DNA of 64,000 nucleotides from Acidovorax sp. YS12 (GTDB taxonomy: Bacteria > Pseudomonadota > Gammaproteobacteria > Burkholderiales > Burkholderiaceae_C), in NCBI GenBank assembly GCA_021496925.1, contig CP053915.1:4907501-4971500 (forward strand). The letters are read 5' to 3'. The notes under the pieces were generated by a model, which saw only the letters and a list, made by a program, of their open reading frames with translations, was not told the origin of the DNA and made no database searches. Positions 52,896-61,224 of the stretch are shown piece by piece (the stretch's first letter is position 1; every line of letters begins with the position of its first letter). A program made the position numbers and the translations under genes.

Positions 52896-53351
52896 GCCGC
52901 ACAACCCACTGAACAGGGAGGCTTCATGAACTCGCACAGCAAACGACAAGCAGGCCGCACAGGGCCCTGGCTGCAGGCCCTGATGGCACTGATCCTGGGC
53001 GCCATGCTGCTGGCGGCGGGCCCGGCCCGCGCAGCGACGGAAACCATCACCTACATCCACGGCGACATCAGCGGCAGCCCGCTGGCGGCCACCAGCAGCA
53101 CCGGCGCGGTGGTGTGGAAGGAAAGCTACCGCGCCTACGGCGAGCGCTGGGTGAACGACCCCGGCAGCGCGCAGCAATCGCAATGGTTCCACGGCAAGGA
53201 GCAAGACGCGGCCACGGGGCTGCAGTACTTCGGCGCGCGGTACTACGACTCGGCCGTGGGGCGGTTCCTGGGTATCGACCCGGTGGACTACCAGGACGGG
53301 AACCTGCACAGCTTCAACCGGTATGCGTATGGGAACAACAACCCGGTGAGG
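52643..53351 (+). repeat. Duplicated tip-cassette segment, copy 2
   Basis: Partner of 50956-51664. The few differences include ASN/SSN-type changes around residue 57 of the tip (NATG in tip 1, SSTG in tip 2). Confidence 0.85.
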
Positions 53352-53903
53352 TATGTTGACCCTAACGGGCAGTGGGCGGAGGATGCTCTCCTGGCTTTGC
53401 CAGGGATGGTGGTGGGCTCATACAGTTTGGTGGATAACATCAAACAGGGCAATTGGACTGCTGCCACGGTCGATCTAGGAGGCTTGATTGCTGACGGTGT
53501 TGCCTTGGCCTTGCCGGGAGTGCCGGGGGGTGCGGGGCTGGCGATTAAGGCGGCAAGAGAGGGAATGGACGTTGCGGCAAAGGGCGCAGCGCAGAGTTCA
53601 AAGCAGGCTGCTGATTTGTCGAGTCACCTCGGGTACGCTGAGAAGTACGGTGCGGACGGGGTCAAGCAACTCGAAAACGGGCGCTTCCGTTATTACGGTG
53701 AGGTGCAACCTGCCAACAAGGCTGGTGAAATGGCTGGTCGCCGGTATGTTCATGAATTCAATCCCGCATCGGGTGGCTCGCGCGGTTGGCATGAAACCGT
53801 TGACCATGCTGGTACTGTTCGTCAGGTTCGTCCGGAGTTGAACAACGGCACCAAAACGCACTATCGCTTTGACAGCAATGGCAACTACGTCGGGAGTTGG
53901 TAA
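52926..53903 (+). CDS. Secreted RHS tip protein 2 with a different C-terminal toxin
   Basis: 325 residues with the same signal peptide and RHS core as tip 1 up to NRYAYGNNNPVRYVDPNG (about residue 148), then an unrelated C-terminus. A hydrophobic linker (GMVVGSYSLVDNIKQGNW ... ALALPGVPGGAGLAIKAA) leads to a toxin domain of about 95 residues with GRFRYYGEVQPANKAGEMAG, HEFNPASGGSRGWHETVDH and an end reading THYRFDSNGNYVGSW. I recall this ending from other polymorphic toxins, with nuclease (RNase-type) activity the usual assumption; the His-Glu and His-Tyr-Arg residues are candidates for catalysis. GGGAGG precedes the ATG. The next gene starts at the very next base. Confidence 0.75.
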   Translation: MNSHSKRQAGRTGPWLQALMALILGAMLLAAGPARAATETITYIHGDISGSPLAATSSTGAVVWKESYRAYGERWVNDPGSAQQSQWFHGKEQDAATGLQYFGARYYDSAVGRFLGIDPVDYQDGNLHSFNRYAYGNNNPVRYVDPNGQWAEDALLALPGMVVGSYSLVDNIKQGNWTAATVDLGGLIADGVALALPGVPGGAGLAIKAAREGMDVAAKGAAQSSKQAADLSSHLGYAEKYGADGVKQLENGRFRYYGEVQPANKAGEMAGRRYVHEFNPASGGSRGWHETVDHAGTVRQVRPELNNGTKTHYRFDSNGNYVGSW

Positions 53904-54173
53904 GTGGAAATCGACCTTGAATCTGTGCGTGGTGTCTTTCGTGAGGTGCTTGCTGGTCGGATGACGAGAGAAGCGGCTGATCGCTGGGCCTATGGGCTCG
54001 TGCAGCAGTCAGAAACGGGCTCTTTGATCTTCGTTCCGGAGTCGGAAAAAAAACGCATTTGGGACGGAATCATGTACCTCTATGGCGTTGACTCGATGGA
54101 GGAGCCTGGGGAGTACCTGCATACCGATGAGGGCATCCGGGCGGCCATGCAATCCAAGGTTGGTGGGAGCTGA
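53904..54173 (+). CDS. Candidate immunity protein 2
   Basis: 89 residues, GTG start immediately after the toxin-2 stop, no signal peptide, acidic. It reads DRWAYGLVQQSETGSLIFVP, then EKKRIWDGIMYLYGVDSMEE and GEYLHTDEGIRAAM. I recall proteins with this R-I-W-x-G-x-x-Y-L-Y-G-x-D core beside RHS and CDI toxins, so an immunity role is likely. The mechanism is unknown. Confidence 0.65.
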   Translation: MEIDLESVRGVFREVLAGRMTREAADRWAYGLVQQSETGSLIFVPESEKKRIWDGIMYLYGVDSMEEPGEYLHTDEGIRAAMQSKVGGS

Positions 54174-54330
54174 GTTTGATTGCCTCGAATGAACAAAGGC
54201 CGCTGACCGCGGGCTCTTCGTCGTTTTGCATGGAACTTGACTTCACACCCGCCGCACGACAAGGCGCAGGCGGTACGCTGCGGGCGGTGTTGTAGCGAGG
54301 TGACGTGAAATGGCGGGACTGGAAGTCCAA
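54174..54330. other. Short unassigned stretch before the IS elements
   Basis: Nothing recognisable: no supported reading frame, no RNA motif. It probably links the last immunity gene to the insertion-sequence cluster. Confidence 0.4.
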
Positions 54331-54338
54331 GGGGAGCC

Positions 54339-54342
54339 TCTC
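54339..54342. repeat. Target-site duplication of IS copy 1 (left; right copy at 55631-55634)
   Basis: TCTC directly precedes the left inverted repeat and directly follows the right one; 4 bp fits IS5-family insertion. Confidence 0.6.
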
Positions 54343-55630
54343 GGGAACCTCTCACAACCCCATGATTGACGGATCCGAATAGGCACGATTGGACGCCAGC
54401 CGTTTTGAATGCGCGATGAGGCCTTACGGCGGTCTGCACCTCGTGCATTGAAGGGCCTTGCAGCCCCGATGGCTCAGGCTTTCGCTGTGTGCGGACGCAC
54501 CTGTGCCTTGCAGGTGCCGGGTTGGGGCTTGAAGAACGCATCCACTCCCCGATGCAGGAACGACGCCAGGCGCTTCATGTTGTAGCAGGCAGCCATCATC
54601 GTCATCGCCACCGTGGCGCGCGCCTGCCCGATCGTGCGCACGAACTTGCCGCCCATGTGCCGGATGCCGGCAAACGCATGTTCGACCCGGGCACGCTTGC
54701 TGGCAATGCGCTGGTTGCGCCGCTTCTGGCACTCGCTCAGGGGCTGGCCCGGCTGGGCCCTGCGCTGCATCGCATCCACGAATCCCAGCACTTTCAGCAT
54801 CTGGCGCCTTTGGCGGCTCGGGTAGGCCTTGTCCGCATGCACTGCCCGCCCGGTGTTGTGCATGTCCAGCACCTCATCGAAGTGGTGTCCGTCGTGCTCG
54901 CTGGCCGTGCCCGTGGCGATGCGGCGGATGAAGCCGTGCTTGAGGTCCACGCTCACGCTGAGCTTGTGGCCGAAGTAGCTCTTGCCGTGCTTTTTCGTGT
55001 GTGTGGCATCCACATCCCTTTGCCGGCGCTCGGCCTCACTCCAATCGGGCGTTCTGCCTTCGGCCAGGGCCTCGCGCTCCGGCCTGTCCAGGCGCTGGCG
55101 CGGCGCGGGCACCAGCGTCGCATCGATGGCTTGTCCGCCCCGGGCCATGTAGCCATGGCGGTGCAGTTGCGCATCCACTCCCTGGAACAGCACCGTGGCC
55201 CCATCCACGCCCAGCCGCTCGCCGAAGCGCCAGATCGTGTTGCGGTCCGGCACGTTCATCGCATCCTGCAGCAGGCAAAAGCGCTGGTAGCTCGCCCGAT
55301 CCAGCAACTGGTACTCCATCTGCTCATCGGACAGGTTGTACAGCCGCTTCAAGACCAGGATGCGCACCATCACCTCGGTGGGATAGGCCGGCCGGCCACC
55401 CCGGCGGCCATCGCCACGCTCGATCAAGGCATCCACCAGCCCGGCCAGGGCTCCGAAGTCGATGTGCCGCGCGATCACCTGCAGCGGATCGCCCACCTCG
55501 TCCCTCTTGTGCTGGCGCGAGGCCTCGGCGAACAGGTCGAACTTCAGCGCGCTGCGGGGTGTGATCATGGCAAGGGGCGGGTCAGGCTTCTCGGGTCAGG
55601 AAGAGAGCGGTTGGGTTTTGAGAGGTTCCC
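54343..55630 (-). mobile_element. IS5-type insertion sequence, copy 1 (intact)
   Basis: 1288 bp bounded by 18-bp inverted repeats GGGAACCTCTCACAACCC (left) and GGGAACCTCTCAAAACCC (right, read inward) with one mismatch, and 4-bp TCTC duplications. It has a single transposase gene on the minus strand. It sits inside the left end of copy 2. Confidence 0.8.
54474..55568 (-). CDS. IS5-family transposase, copy 1
   Basis: A 364-residue DDE transposase. The N-terminal half contains ERGDGRRGGRPAYPTEVMVR and LLDRASYQRFCLLQDAMNVPD, typical of the IS5 N-terminal DUF772 region. The catalytic residues are Asp in AIDATLVPAP, Asp in AVHADKAYPS and Glu in RARVEHAFAGIRHMGG. The frame is intact and a start MITPRSALKFDLF matches related elements, so it may be active. 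Confidence 0.9.
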   Translation of the reverse strand: MITPRSALKFDLFAEASRQHKRDEVGDPLQVIARHIDFGALAGLVDALIERGDGRRGGRPAYPTEVMVRILVLKRLYNLSDEQMEYQLLDRASYQRFCLLQDAMNVPDRNTIWRFGERLGVDGATVLFQGVDAQLHRHGYMARGGQAIDATLVPAPRQRLDRPEREALAEGRTPDWSEAERRQRDVDATHTKKHGKSYFGHKLSVSVDLKHGFIRRIATGTASEHDGHHFDEVLDMHNTGRAVHADKAYPSRQRRQMLKVLGFVDAMQRRAQPGQPLSECQKRRNQRIASKRARVEHAFAGIRHMGGKFVRTIGQARATVAMTMMAACYNMKRLASFLHRGVDAFFKPQPGTCKAQVRPHTAKA

Positions 55631-55756
55631 TCTCATAACCCCTGATCCAGGCAGAACATCAAAGCCATCCGCGCATATTCCCGAGCCTTGAGTGCGCGGT
55701 AGCGCTTGCTCAAGGGGCCGAGCCCCGTGCCCCCGGGGCCTGGCGGCCCCAGCGGC

Positions 55757-56708
55757 TCATGCTTTCGCTGTGTGCGGACGCACCTGTGCCTTGCAGGTGC
55801 CGGGTTGGGGCTTGAAGAACGCATCCACTCCCCGATGCAGGAACGAGGCCAGGCGCTTCATGTTGTAGCAGGCAGCCATCATCGTCATCGCCACCGTGGC
55901 GCGCGCCTGCCCGATCGTGCGCACGAACTTGCCGCCCATGTGCCGGATGCCGGCAAACGTATGTTCGACCCGGGCACGCTTGCTGGCAATGCGCTGGTTG
56001 CGCCGCTTCTGGCACTCGCTCAGGGGCTGGCCCGGCTGGGCCCGGCGCTGCATCGCGTCCACGAAGCCCAGCACTTGCAGCATCTGCCGGCGCTGCCGGC
56101 TCGCGTAGGCCTTGTCCGTGTGCACGCTGCGCCCGGTGTTGTGCATGTCCAGCACCTCGTCGAAGTGGTGTCCGTCGTGCTCGCTGGCCGTGCCCGTGGC
56201 GATGCGGCGGATGAAGCCGTGCTTGAGATCCACGCTCACGCTGAGCTTGTAGCCGAAGTAGCTTTTGCCGTGCTTTTTCGTGTGTGTGGCATCCACATCC
56301 CTTTGCCGACGCTCGGCCTCACTCCAATCGGGCGTTCTGCCTTCGGCCAGGGCCTCGCGCGCCGAAGCGCCAGATCGTGTTGCGGTCCGGCACGTTCATC
56401 GCATCCTGCAGCAGGCAAAAGCGCTGGTAGCTCGCCCGATCCAGCAACTGGTACTCCATCTGCTCATCGGACAGGTTGTACAGCCGCTTCAAGACCAGGA
56501 TGCGCACCATCACTTCGGTGGGGTAGGCGGGCCGCCCGCCCTTGCGGCCATCGCCGCGCTCGATCAAGGCATCCACCAGCTCGGCCAGGGCTCCGAAGTC
56601 GATGTGCCGCGCGATCACCTGCAGCGGATCGCCCACCTCGTCCCTCTTGTGCTGGCGCGAGGCCTCGGCGAACAGGTCAAACTTCAGCGCGCTGCGGGGT
56701 GTGATCAT
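55757..56708 (-). pseudogene. IS5-family transposase, copy 2, broken by a 143-bp internal deletion
   Basis: It is a near-identical relative of the transposase at 54474-55568, but it lacks about 143 bases between NTIWRFG and REALAEGRTPDW. This removes the first catalytic Asp and shifts the frame: an N-terminal piece of 129 residues (56319-56708) and a C-terminal piece of 179 residues (55757-56296) remain. It cannot make an active enzyme but could be moved by copy 1. Confidence 0.85.
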
Positions 56709-56801
56709 GGCAAAGGAGGGGGCAGGCGTTCTCGATCAACAAGGGATCGGAGAGGTTTTGAGAGGTTCCCCTGAGTCACACGTTCTCGTCACATCCCCCG
56801 C

Positions 56802-56960
56802 ATGATCAGCCCTTGCAGTGCCCTGAAGTTTGACCTGTTCGCCGAGGCCGCGCGCAAGCGCAAGATCGACGAAGCGGGAGACCCGCTGCAGACCATCGCC
56901 AGCACATCGACTTCGCCGCATGGCGCGGCGAGCGCGGTGCTGGCGGATGGCTGTCACGCA
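56802..56960 (+). pseudogene. 5' remnant of a third IS5-type transposase, opposite strand
   Basis: Plus-strand translation starts ISPCSALKFDLFAEAARKRK, IDEAGDPLQTIA, then shifts frame (HIDFAA). It corresponds to the first ~45 residues of the neighbouring transposases but is divergent in sequence, so it comes from a different element. No 3' part or end repeat is seen; the DUF3592 gene follows. Confidence 0.7.
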
Positions 56961-57021
56961 TTTGTCATGATTTCGTCACTATGCTGGCGCGCAGAACAAC
57001 AAGAGCAGGAGGGTGCGCAGC

Positions 57022-58911
57022 ATGGCAGCAGGAAACCCGTGGCTGGGGCGCGTGGCGTTGCTGGTGTTCAGCGCTGTTTTCGCCATCGCCTTCGGCCTGA
57101 CCGGCTATTGGGCCGGGCTCAAGCCCCTGGCCGACACCTTGCACGCCGCATGGACGGTGCGCGGCTGGCAGCCGGTGCCCGCCCAGGTGCTCGACGTGCA
57201 GTTGCAGCGGCACGCCAGCAGCGAAGGCGGCGCCACCTACCAGGTGCAGGCGCGCTACCGCTACACAGTGGCCGGGCATGCCTACGAAGGCCAGCGCGTC
57301 GGGCTGGACCCGCATGCCAAGGCCGACAACCTGGGCGACTGGCAGCAGCGCTGGCACCGCACCCTGCAGCAGGCGCAGCAGCAGGGCACGCCTATCACCG
57401 TCTGGGTGAACCCCAGGGTGCCAGCGCAGGCGCTGATCGATCCGGACATCCGCTGGCGCCTGCAGATTTTCCGTATTCCGTTCGCGCTGGTGTTCAGCGG
57501 CGTGGGCTTGGCGGCGGCGTGGGTGTTCGGCTGGACGCTGCTCGGCCCGCGCGCGCCTGCGGTCGATGCGCCGCCGCGCCACTCGCTGGCCAAGGGGCGG
57601 TGGCTGCTGTGGTTCTTCACCCTGTTCTGGTGCGGCGTGGCCTTCCCCATGGCTGCGCTGATGTGGACGGACCGGAACACCCCGCCGTGGGCCAAGGGGT
57701 TCATCGGCATCTTCGTGGCGGTCGGCGTGGGGCTGGCCTATGCCGCTTTGCACCAGAGCCGCAAGGCCTGGCGCTACCAGGGGCTGGCGATGTCTGCGCA
57801 GCCGCCGCAGCCCTGCCCGGGGCAGCCGGTGCAGGCCACGCTGCACTTGCCCGCGCGCGCCGTGCAGCAGGCCGGTGCGCACGGCCTGCGGCTGCGGGTG
57901 GCGCAGTACCGGGTGGACGAAGCCAGCTCCGGCTCGCCCGAGCGCCAGGTGGAGGTGCTGGACGCCGGCACGCACCAGCAGCCCGCCGCCGATGGCGGCA
58001 TGCGTCTGACCGCACGCTTCACGCTGCCCGGCGACGCGCCGGCCCATGGCGGCCAGCGCAGCGGCGAGCGCGTGGACTGGCGGCTGGAGCTGGTGCGCGC
58101 CGACGGCACGCTGGAGCTGGCCTACGACCTGCCGGTGCAGGCCGTGGCCCCGCCCTGGACGGGCACTGACCGCTTCGACGCGCGCGTCGATTGGAAGGCG
58201 GAGGCGCCCGTCGTTCCTCTGGATAGTGGCGTGGTGCGCCTGCCTCCCGGCGTGCGCGTGGCCGAAAGCCCCGGCGCATGGGCGCTGGAGTTCGACCAGG
58301 CCGCTTGGCGCTGGGTGGCGGTGCTGGCGCTGGCCCTGCTCGCGGCCGAGTGGTGGACCAACGGCCGCATCCAGGCCACCGGGCTGGTGCCGCCGCGCGG
58401 CTTCTGGGGCCGGGCGGCGCTGCTGGCGCTGCCGCTGTTCGCGCTGCACGCGGCCACCCGGCGCTGGACGCTGCAGGTGCGCGACGATGGCCTGCGCGTG
58501 TGGCACCGCTCGTGGCTGTGGTCGCGTGTGCTGCTGCTACCCGGGGATGCCAGCCAGGCCCTGGTGCACAAGCTGCTGTTCGCCACCGGCAGCGGCGCGG
58601 CGCGGCAGCGCTACCACGCAGTGCACGCGCGCGATGCTGCTGGCGTGCTGCAGCGCATCACCCCGGCGCTGCACGGGGCCGAGGCCGCCGAGGCGGCCGG
58701 GCAGGCAGTGGCCCGTGCCTGGGCCGACCGGCGTGGGCGTTTCACGCCCGGCGCGCAGCGGGCGCGGGCCACCGCGCATTCGCGCCCCGCGCTGGGCGGC
58801 CTGGTGCTGCTGGCGGCGCTGGCCTGGTGGCTGGCGGGGCCGGGGGACGTGCGCAAGGCCACCGCGCCGCAGCGCCCGCCCGCCAGCGCGGCGGTGGAGC
58901 AGATTCCATGA
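57022..58911 (+). CDS. DUF3592 membrane protein
   Basis: 629 residues. TM1 lies near the N-terminus (RVALLVFSAVFAIAFGL), then an extracytoplasmic DUF3592 domain (about 45-145) with VPAQVLDVQLQRH, YQVQARYRYTVAGHAYEG and ITVWVNPRVPAQALID. TM pairs follow at about 155-175 and 195-245, then a soluble beta-rich region and two more helices near 435-475. The function of this family is not known. GGAGG lies 9 bases before ATG 57022; the GTG at 57013 is too close to that site. It is the first core gene right of the IS cluster. Confidence 0.75.
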   Translation: MAAGNPWLGRVALLVFSAVFAIAFGLTGYWAGLKPLADTLHAAWTVRGWQPVPAQVLDVQLQRHASSEGGATYQVQARYRYTVAGHAYEGQRVGLDPHAKADNLGDWQQRWHRTLQQAQQQGTPITVWVNPRVPAQALIDPDIRWRLQIFRIPFALVFSGVGLAAAWVFGWTLLGPRAPAVDAPPRHSLAKGRWLLWFFTLFWCGVAFPMAALMWTDRNTPPWAKGFIGIFVAVGVGLAYAALHQSRKAWRYQGLAMSAQPPQPCPGQPVQATLHLPARAVQQAGAHGLRLRVAQYRVDEASSGSPERQVEVLDAGTHQQPAADGGMRLTARFTLPGDAPAHGGQRSGERVDWRLELVRADGTLELAYDLPVQAVAPPWTGTDRFDARVDWKAEAPVVPLDSGVVRLPPGVRVAESPGAWALEFDQAAWRWVAVLALALLAAEWWTNGRIQATGLVPPRGFWGRAALLALPLFALHAATRRWTLQVRDDGLRVWHRSWLWSRVLLLPGDASQALVHKLLFATGSGAARQRYHAVHARDAAGVLQRITPALHGAEAAEAAGQAVARAWADRRGRFTPGAQRARATAHSRPALGGLVLLAALAWWLAGPGDVRKATAPQRPPASAAVEQIP

Positions 58912-58960
58912 AATCAGGCGCCAGCCCTTGCAGGGCAAGCGTTGGCAGCTATGGTTTTTG
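58911..58960. repeat. Family-A palindromic repeat, copy A9
   Basis: GGCGCCAGCCCTTG-CAGGG-CAAGCGTTGGCAGCTATGG, between two convergent genes and abutting the DUF3592 stop codon. Confidence 0.75.
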
Positions 58961-58968
58961 CAACGCGC

Positions 58969-59967
58969 CTAGCCCGCGCACCCGGGCAGGTGCAACCCTT
59001 CGGCCGTGGTGATGCTGCGCGCCGCCAGCGCCGCGCGCACGGTGGCGCGGGCCACGGCCTCGGCGGCCATGGTGGCCAGCACCACCAGGTCGGGCGTGCG
59101 CCCGGCGGCGCCGGTGGCCAGGGCGAACAGCGTGTCGCCGTCCATCTGCGTGTGCACCGGGTTGATGGCGCGCGCCAGCCCGTCGTGCCCCACCACGGCC
59201 AGGCGCTGCGCCTGCGGCTTGGTCAGCACGGCGTCGGTGGCGATGATGCCGATGGTGGTGTTGCTGCCGCCCAGCAGCGCGCCGGGCAGCTCGCCGCGCA
59301 GCAGGGCGCGGCGCATGTCGCGCAGCTGCGCGCCGTCTTCGGTGCGCGCGCCGGCCAGCGGGCGGCCGGTGTCCGGGTCCACCACGTCGCCCACGGCGTT
59401 GCAGGCGACGAGCGCGCCCACGGTGATGCCGTCCACGCGTACCGAGGCGGTGCCGATGCCGCTCTTCATCGCGTACTGCATGCCGAACAGCTTGCCCACC
59501 GTGGCGCCCGTGCCCGCGCCCACGCTGCCCTCGGCCGGGTGCGTGCGCGTGGCGGCGGCGCAGGCGGCGTAGCCCGCCGCGGCGTCGGGGCGCACGCGCG
59601 CGTCGCCCACGTGCAGGTCGAACAGCACGGCGGCCGGCACCAGCGGCAGGCGGCCCACGCCGATGTCGAAGCCCACGCCTTGCTCCTCCAGCCAGCGCGC
59701 GGCGCCGCTGGCGGCGTCCAGCCCCCAGGCGCTGCCGCCCGAAAGCACGACGGCATGCACGCGCTCGACGAAGTTGGATGGGTGCAGCAGCTCGGTCTCG
59801 CGCGTGCCGGGGGCGGCGCCGCGCACGTCCACGCCGCCCACGGCGCCTTCGCGCGCGATGACCACGCTGCAGCCCGTGGGGCGGCGGGTTTCGGTGTAGT
59901 GGCCGACTTCGATGCCGGCCACGTCGGTGATGGCGCCTTGCGCGCCTTGCAGGCGGGTGTGGTTCAT
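58969..59967 (-). CDS. P1 family peptidase (DmpA-type, family S58)
   Basis: An N-terminal-nucleophile aminopeptidase-like hydrolase, 332 residues. DVAGIEVGHYTE, VLSGGSAWGLDAASG and EGSVGAGTGATVGK are conserved family blocks. Autocleavage and catalysis are expected at Ser235 in LLGGSNTTIGIIATDA, which splits the precursor into alpha and beta chains. The physiological substrate of most members is unknown (D- or beta-amino-acid peptides in characterised ones). No signal peptide. Confidence 0.85.
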   Translation of the reverse strand: MNHTRLQGAQGAITDVAGIEVGHYTETRRPTGCSVVIAREGAVGGVDVRGAAPGTRETELLHPSNFVERVHAVVLSGGSAWGLDAASGAARWLEEQGVGFDIGVGRLPLVPAAVLFDLHVGDARVRPDAAAGYAACAAATRTHPAEGSVGAGTGATVGKLFGMQYAMKSGIGTASVRVDGITVGALVACNAVGDVVDPDTGRPLAGARTEDGAQLRDMRRALLRGELPGALLGGSNTTIGIIATDAVLTKPQAQRLAVVGHDGLARAINPVHTQMDGDTLFALATGAAGRTPDLVVLATMAAEAVARATVRAALAARSITTAEGLHLPGCAG

Positions 59968-60012
59968 GGCGCCGATTATGGGTGCGCAGCCAGCGGCCTA
60001 CGCAACCGGCAC

Positions 60013-60127
60013 GGCCCAGGCGCGGGCAGCAAGCCAAGGGCCGCCCCGCAGCGGGGGCTGCGTCCCCCTGCCCGCCACGCGCAGCGTGGCGAGAGCGGGG
60101 GGACGCGGCGCAGCCGCTCAGGGGGGT
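60013..60127. repeat. Family-B repeat, copy B1
   Basis: GGGCAGCAAGCCAAGGGCCG, GGGCTGCGTCCCCCTGCCC, then the inner hairpin CGCCACGCGCAGCGTGGCG and GGGGGAC...CTCAGGGGGGTG. It directly follows the stop of the DUF411 gene (minus strand) and can fold into a long hairpin. Confidence 0.7.
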
Positions 60128-60128
60128 G

Positions 60129-60617
60129 TCACCGATAACTCGTGAAGACGCGCGTGGACACGTCGCTGTTCAACAGGTTCCTGGTCACCAGCAGCACGTC
60201 GTACGGGTCTTTGCGGCCGTTGTAGGCCGGGCCATCCATGCCGGGGCTGCCCACGGGCATGCCGGGCACGGCCAGGCCCAGGGCCTTGGGCTTTTCGGCC
60301 AGCAGCTTCTTCACGTCGGCGGCCGGCACGTGGCCTTCGATCAGGTAGCCGCCGGCGAGCGCGGTGTGGCATGACCCGAGGCGTTCGGGCAGGCCCAGGC
60401 GCGCGCGCACGGCAGCGTTGCCGCTCTCGTGCACGGTCACGCGAAAGCCTTCGGCCTGCATGTGCGCGATCCAGTCGGCGCAGCAGCCGCATTGCGGGTC
60501 TTTCCAGACCTCGACGGCGGTGTCCGGGCGCGCGGCCCAGAGCTGCGGCGCGGCCAGCGCGGCGCAGGCGGCGGCCAGCCACTGGCGGCGGCGCAGGGGG
60601 GCGTGCATGGCGGTCAT
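60129..60617 (-). CDS. DUF411 metal-binding protein
   Basis: 162 residues with an N-terminal export signal of twin-arginine appearance (RRRQWLAAACAALAAPQLWA). The domain starts VEVWKDPQCGCCADWIAHMQ, where C-x-C-C is the expected copper-binding site, and continues GSCHTALAGGYLIEGHVPA and GLAVPGMPVGSPGM, the family hallmark. DUF411 proteins are associated with copper and silver resistance. It lies just downstream of the cupredoxin gene in the same direction and probably shares its transcript. Confidence 0.85.
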   Translation of the reverse strand: MTAMHAPLRRRQWLAAACAALAAPQLWAARPDTAVEVWKDPQCGCCADWIAHMQAEGFRVTVHESGNAAVRARLGLPERLGSCHTALAGGYLIEGHVPAADVKKLLAEKPKALGLAVPGMPVGSPGMDGPAYNGRKDPYDVLLVTRNLLNSDVSTRVFTSYR

Positions 60618-60628
60618 GGATGTTCCTT

Positions 60629-61138
60629 TCACGGCTTGACGGTGATGGTGCCCTTCATGCCGGCCTCGAAGTGCCCGGCCACCAGGCAGGCAAAGTCGAA
60701 TTCGCCAGCCCGGTTGAACTGCCACACCAGCTCGCCTTTCTGCCCCGGCGCCACGTGCGCCATGTGCGGGGCATCGTGGGCCATGCCGGGGTGCTGCTGC
60801 ATCATCTGGGCGTGCTCGGACAGCGAGCCGGGCGTGCCCAGCACGATCTCGTGCATCACCTGGCCCTGGTTCTGCACGCGCAGCCGCAGGGTTTCGCCCT
60901 GCTTCACGGTGAGGTGGCTGGGCGCAAAGCGCATGTCGTCCCCCATGCGCAGCGTGATGGTGCGCTGCACCTTGCGCGCGTCGCCCGCGATGCCGAAGGG
61001 CGTTTGCTCCGCCGGGGCCGTGGCTGCTGCGTTGCCGTGGTGGGCATGGGCGTCCGGGTGGGTCGCGCCTTCATGGGAAAAGACGGCGCCAGCGCTTGCC
61101 AGCAAAGCGCTGGCAGCTATGAATTTGATAGTTTTCAT
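60629..61138 (-). CDS. Cupredoxin-domain periplasmic protein
   Basis: 169 residues. After a signal peptide and a His-rich stretch (SHEGATHPDAHAHHGNAA) comes a plastocyanin-like domain. Type-I copper ligands are visible as His in VMHEIVLG and Cys-His-Met in FACLVAGHFEAGMKG. A Met/His-rich loop (HAQMMQQHPGMAHDAPHMAH) may bind Cu(I). It is expected to buffer or carry copper in the periplasm. The signal peptide (FIAASALLASAGAVFS) is encoded by repeat copy A10. No Shine-Dalgarno sequence is seen before ATG 61138. Confidence 0.82.
   Translation of the reverse strand: MKTIKFIAASALLASAGAVFSHEGATHPDAHAHHGNAAATAPAEQTPFGIAGDARKVQRTITLRMGDDMRFAPSHLTVKQGETLRLRVQNQGQVMHEIVLGTPGSLSEHAQMMQQHPGMAHDAPHMAHVAPGQKGELVWQFNRAGEFDFACLVAGHFEAGMKGTITVKP
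61085..61130. repeat. Family-A palindromic repeat, copy A10 (inside a signal peptide)
   Basis: CCAGCGCTTGCCAGCAAAGC and GCTGGCAGCTATGAATTTGA. Read on the minus strand in the gene frame it encodes IKFIAASALLASAGAVF. Confidence 0.78.
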
Positions 61139-61224
61139 GAAAGGAATACGAAAAGTCTGACGGCATGCGGCCACCGCCGCGGGCGGGCTGCATGGTACGG
61201 AAGGAGGCCTGTGGAGCGCGCGGC

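Larger units (their letters stand above)
54331..56771 (-). mobile_element. IS5-type element, copy 2 (decayed, interrupted by copy 1)
   Basis: The right end is GAGAGGTTCCCC (56760-56771). The left end is GGGGAGCCTCTC at 54331-54342, interrupted by copy 1 and continued at 55631 as TCTCATAACCCC. Removing copy 1 with one copy of TCTC restores a terminal inverted repeat. Its transposase is broken (see 55757-56708). I see no clear target duplication around it. Confidence 0.65.

Noticed and set aside
54489..56704. Plus-strand frames of 330-400 codons across the IS elements
   Set aside because: They lie opposite clear DDE transposase genes and show no protein family of their own.
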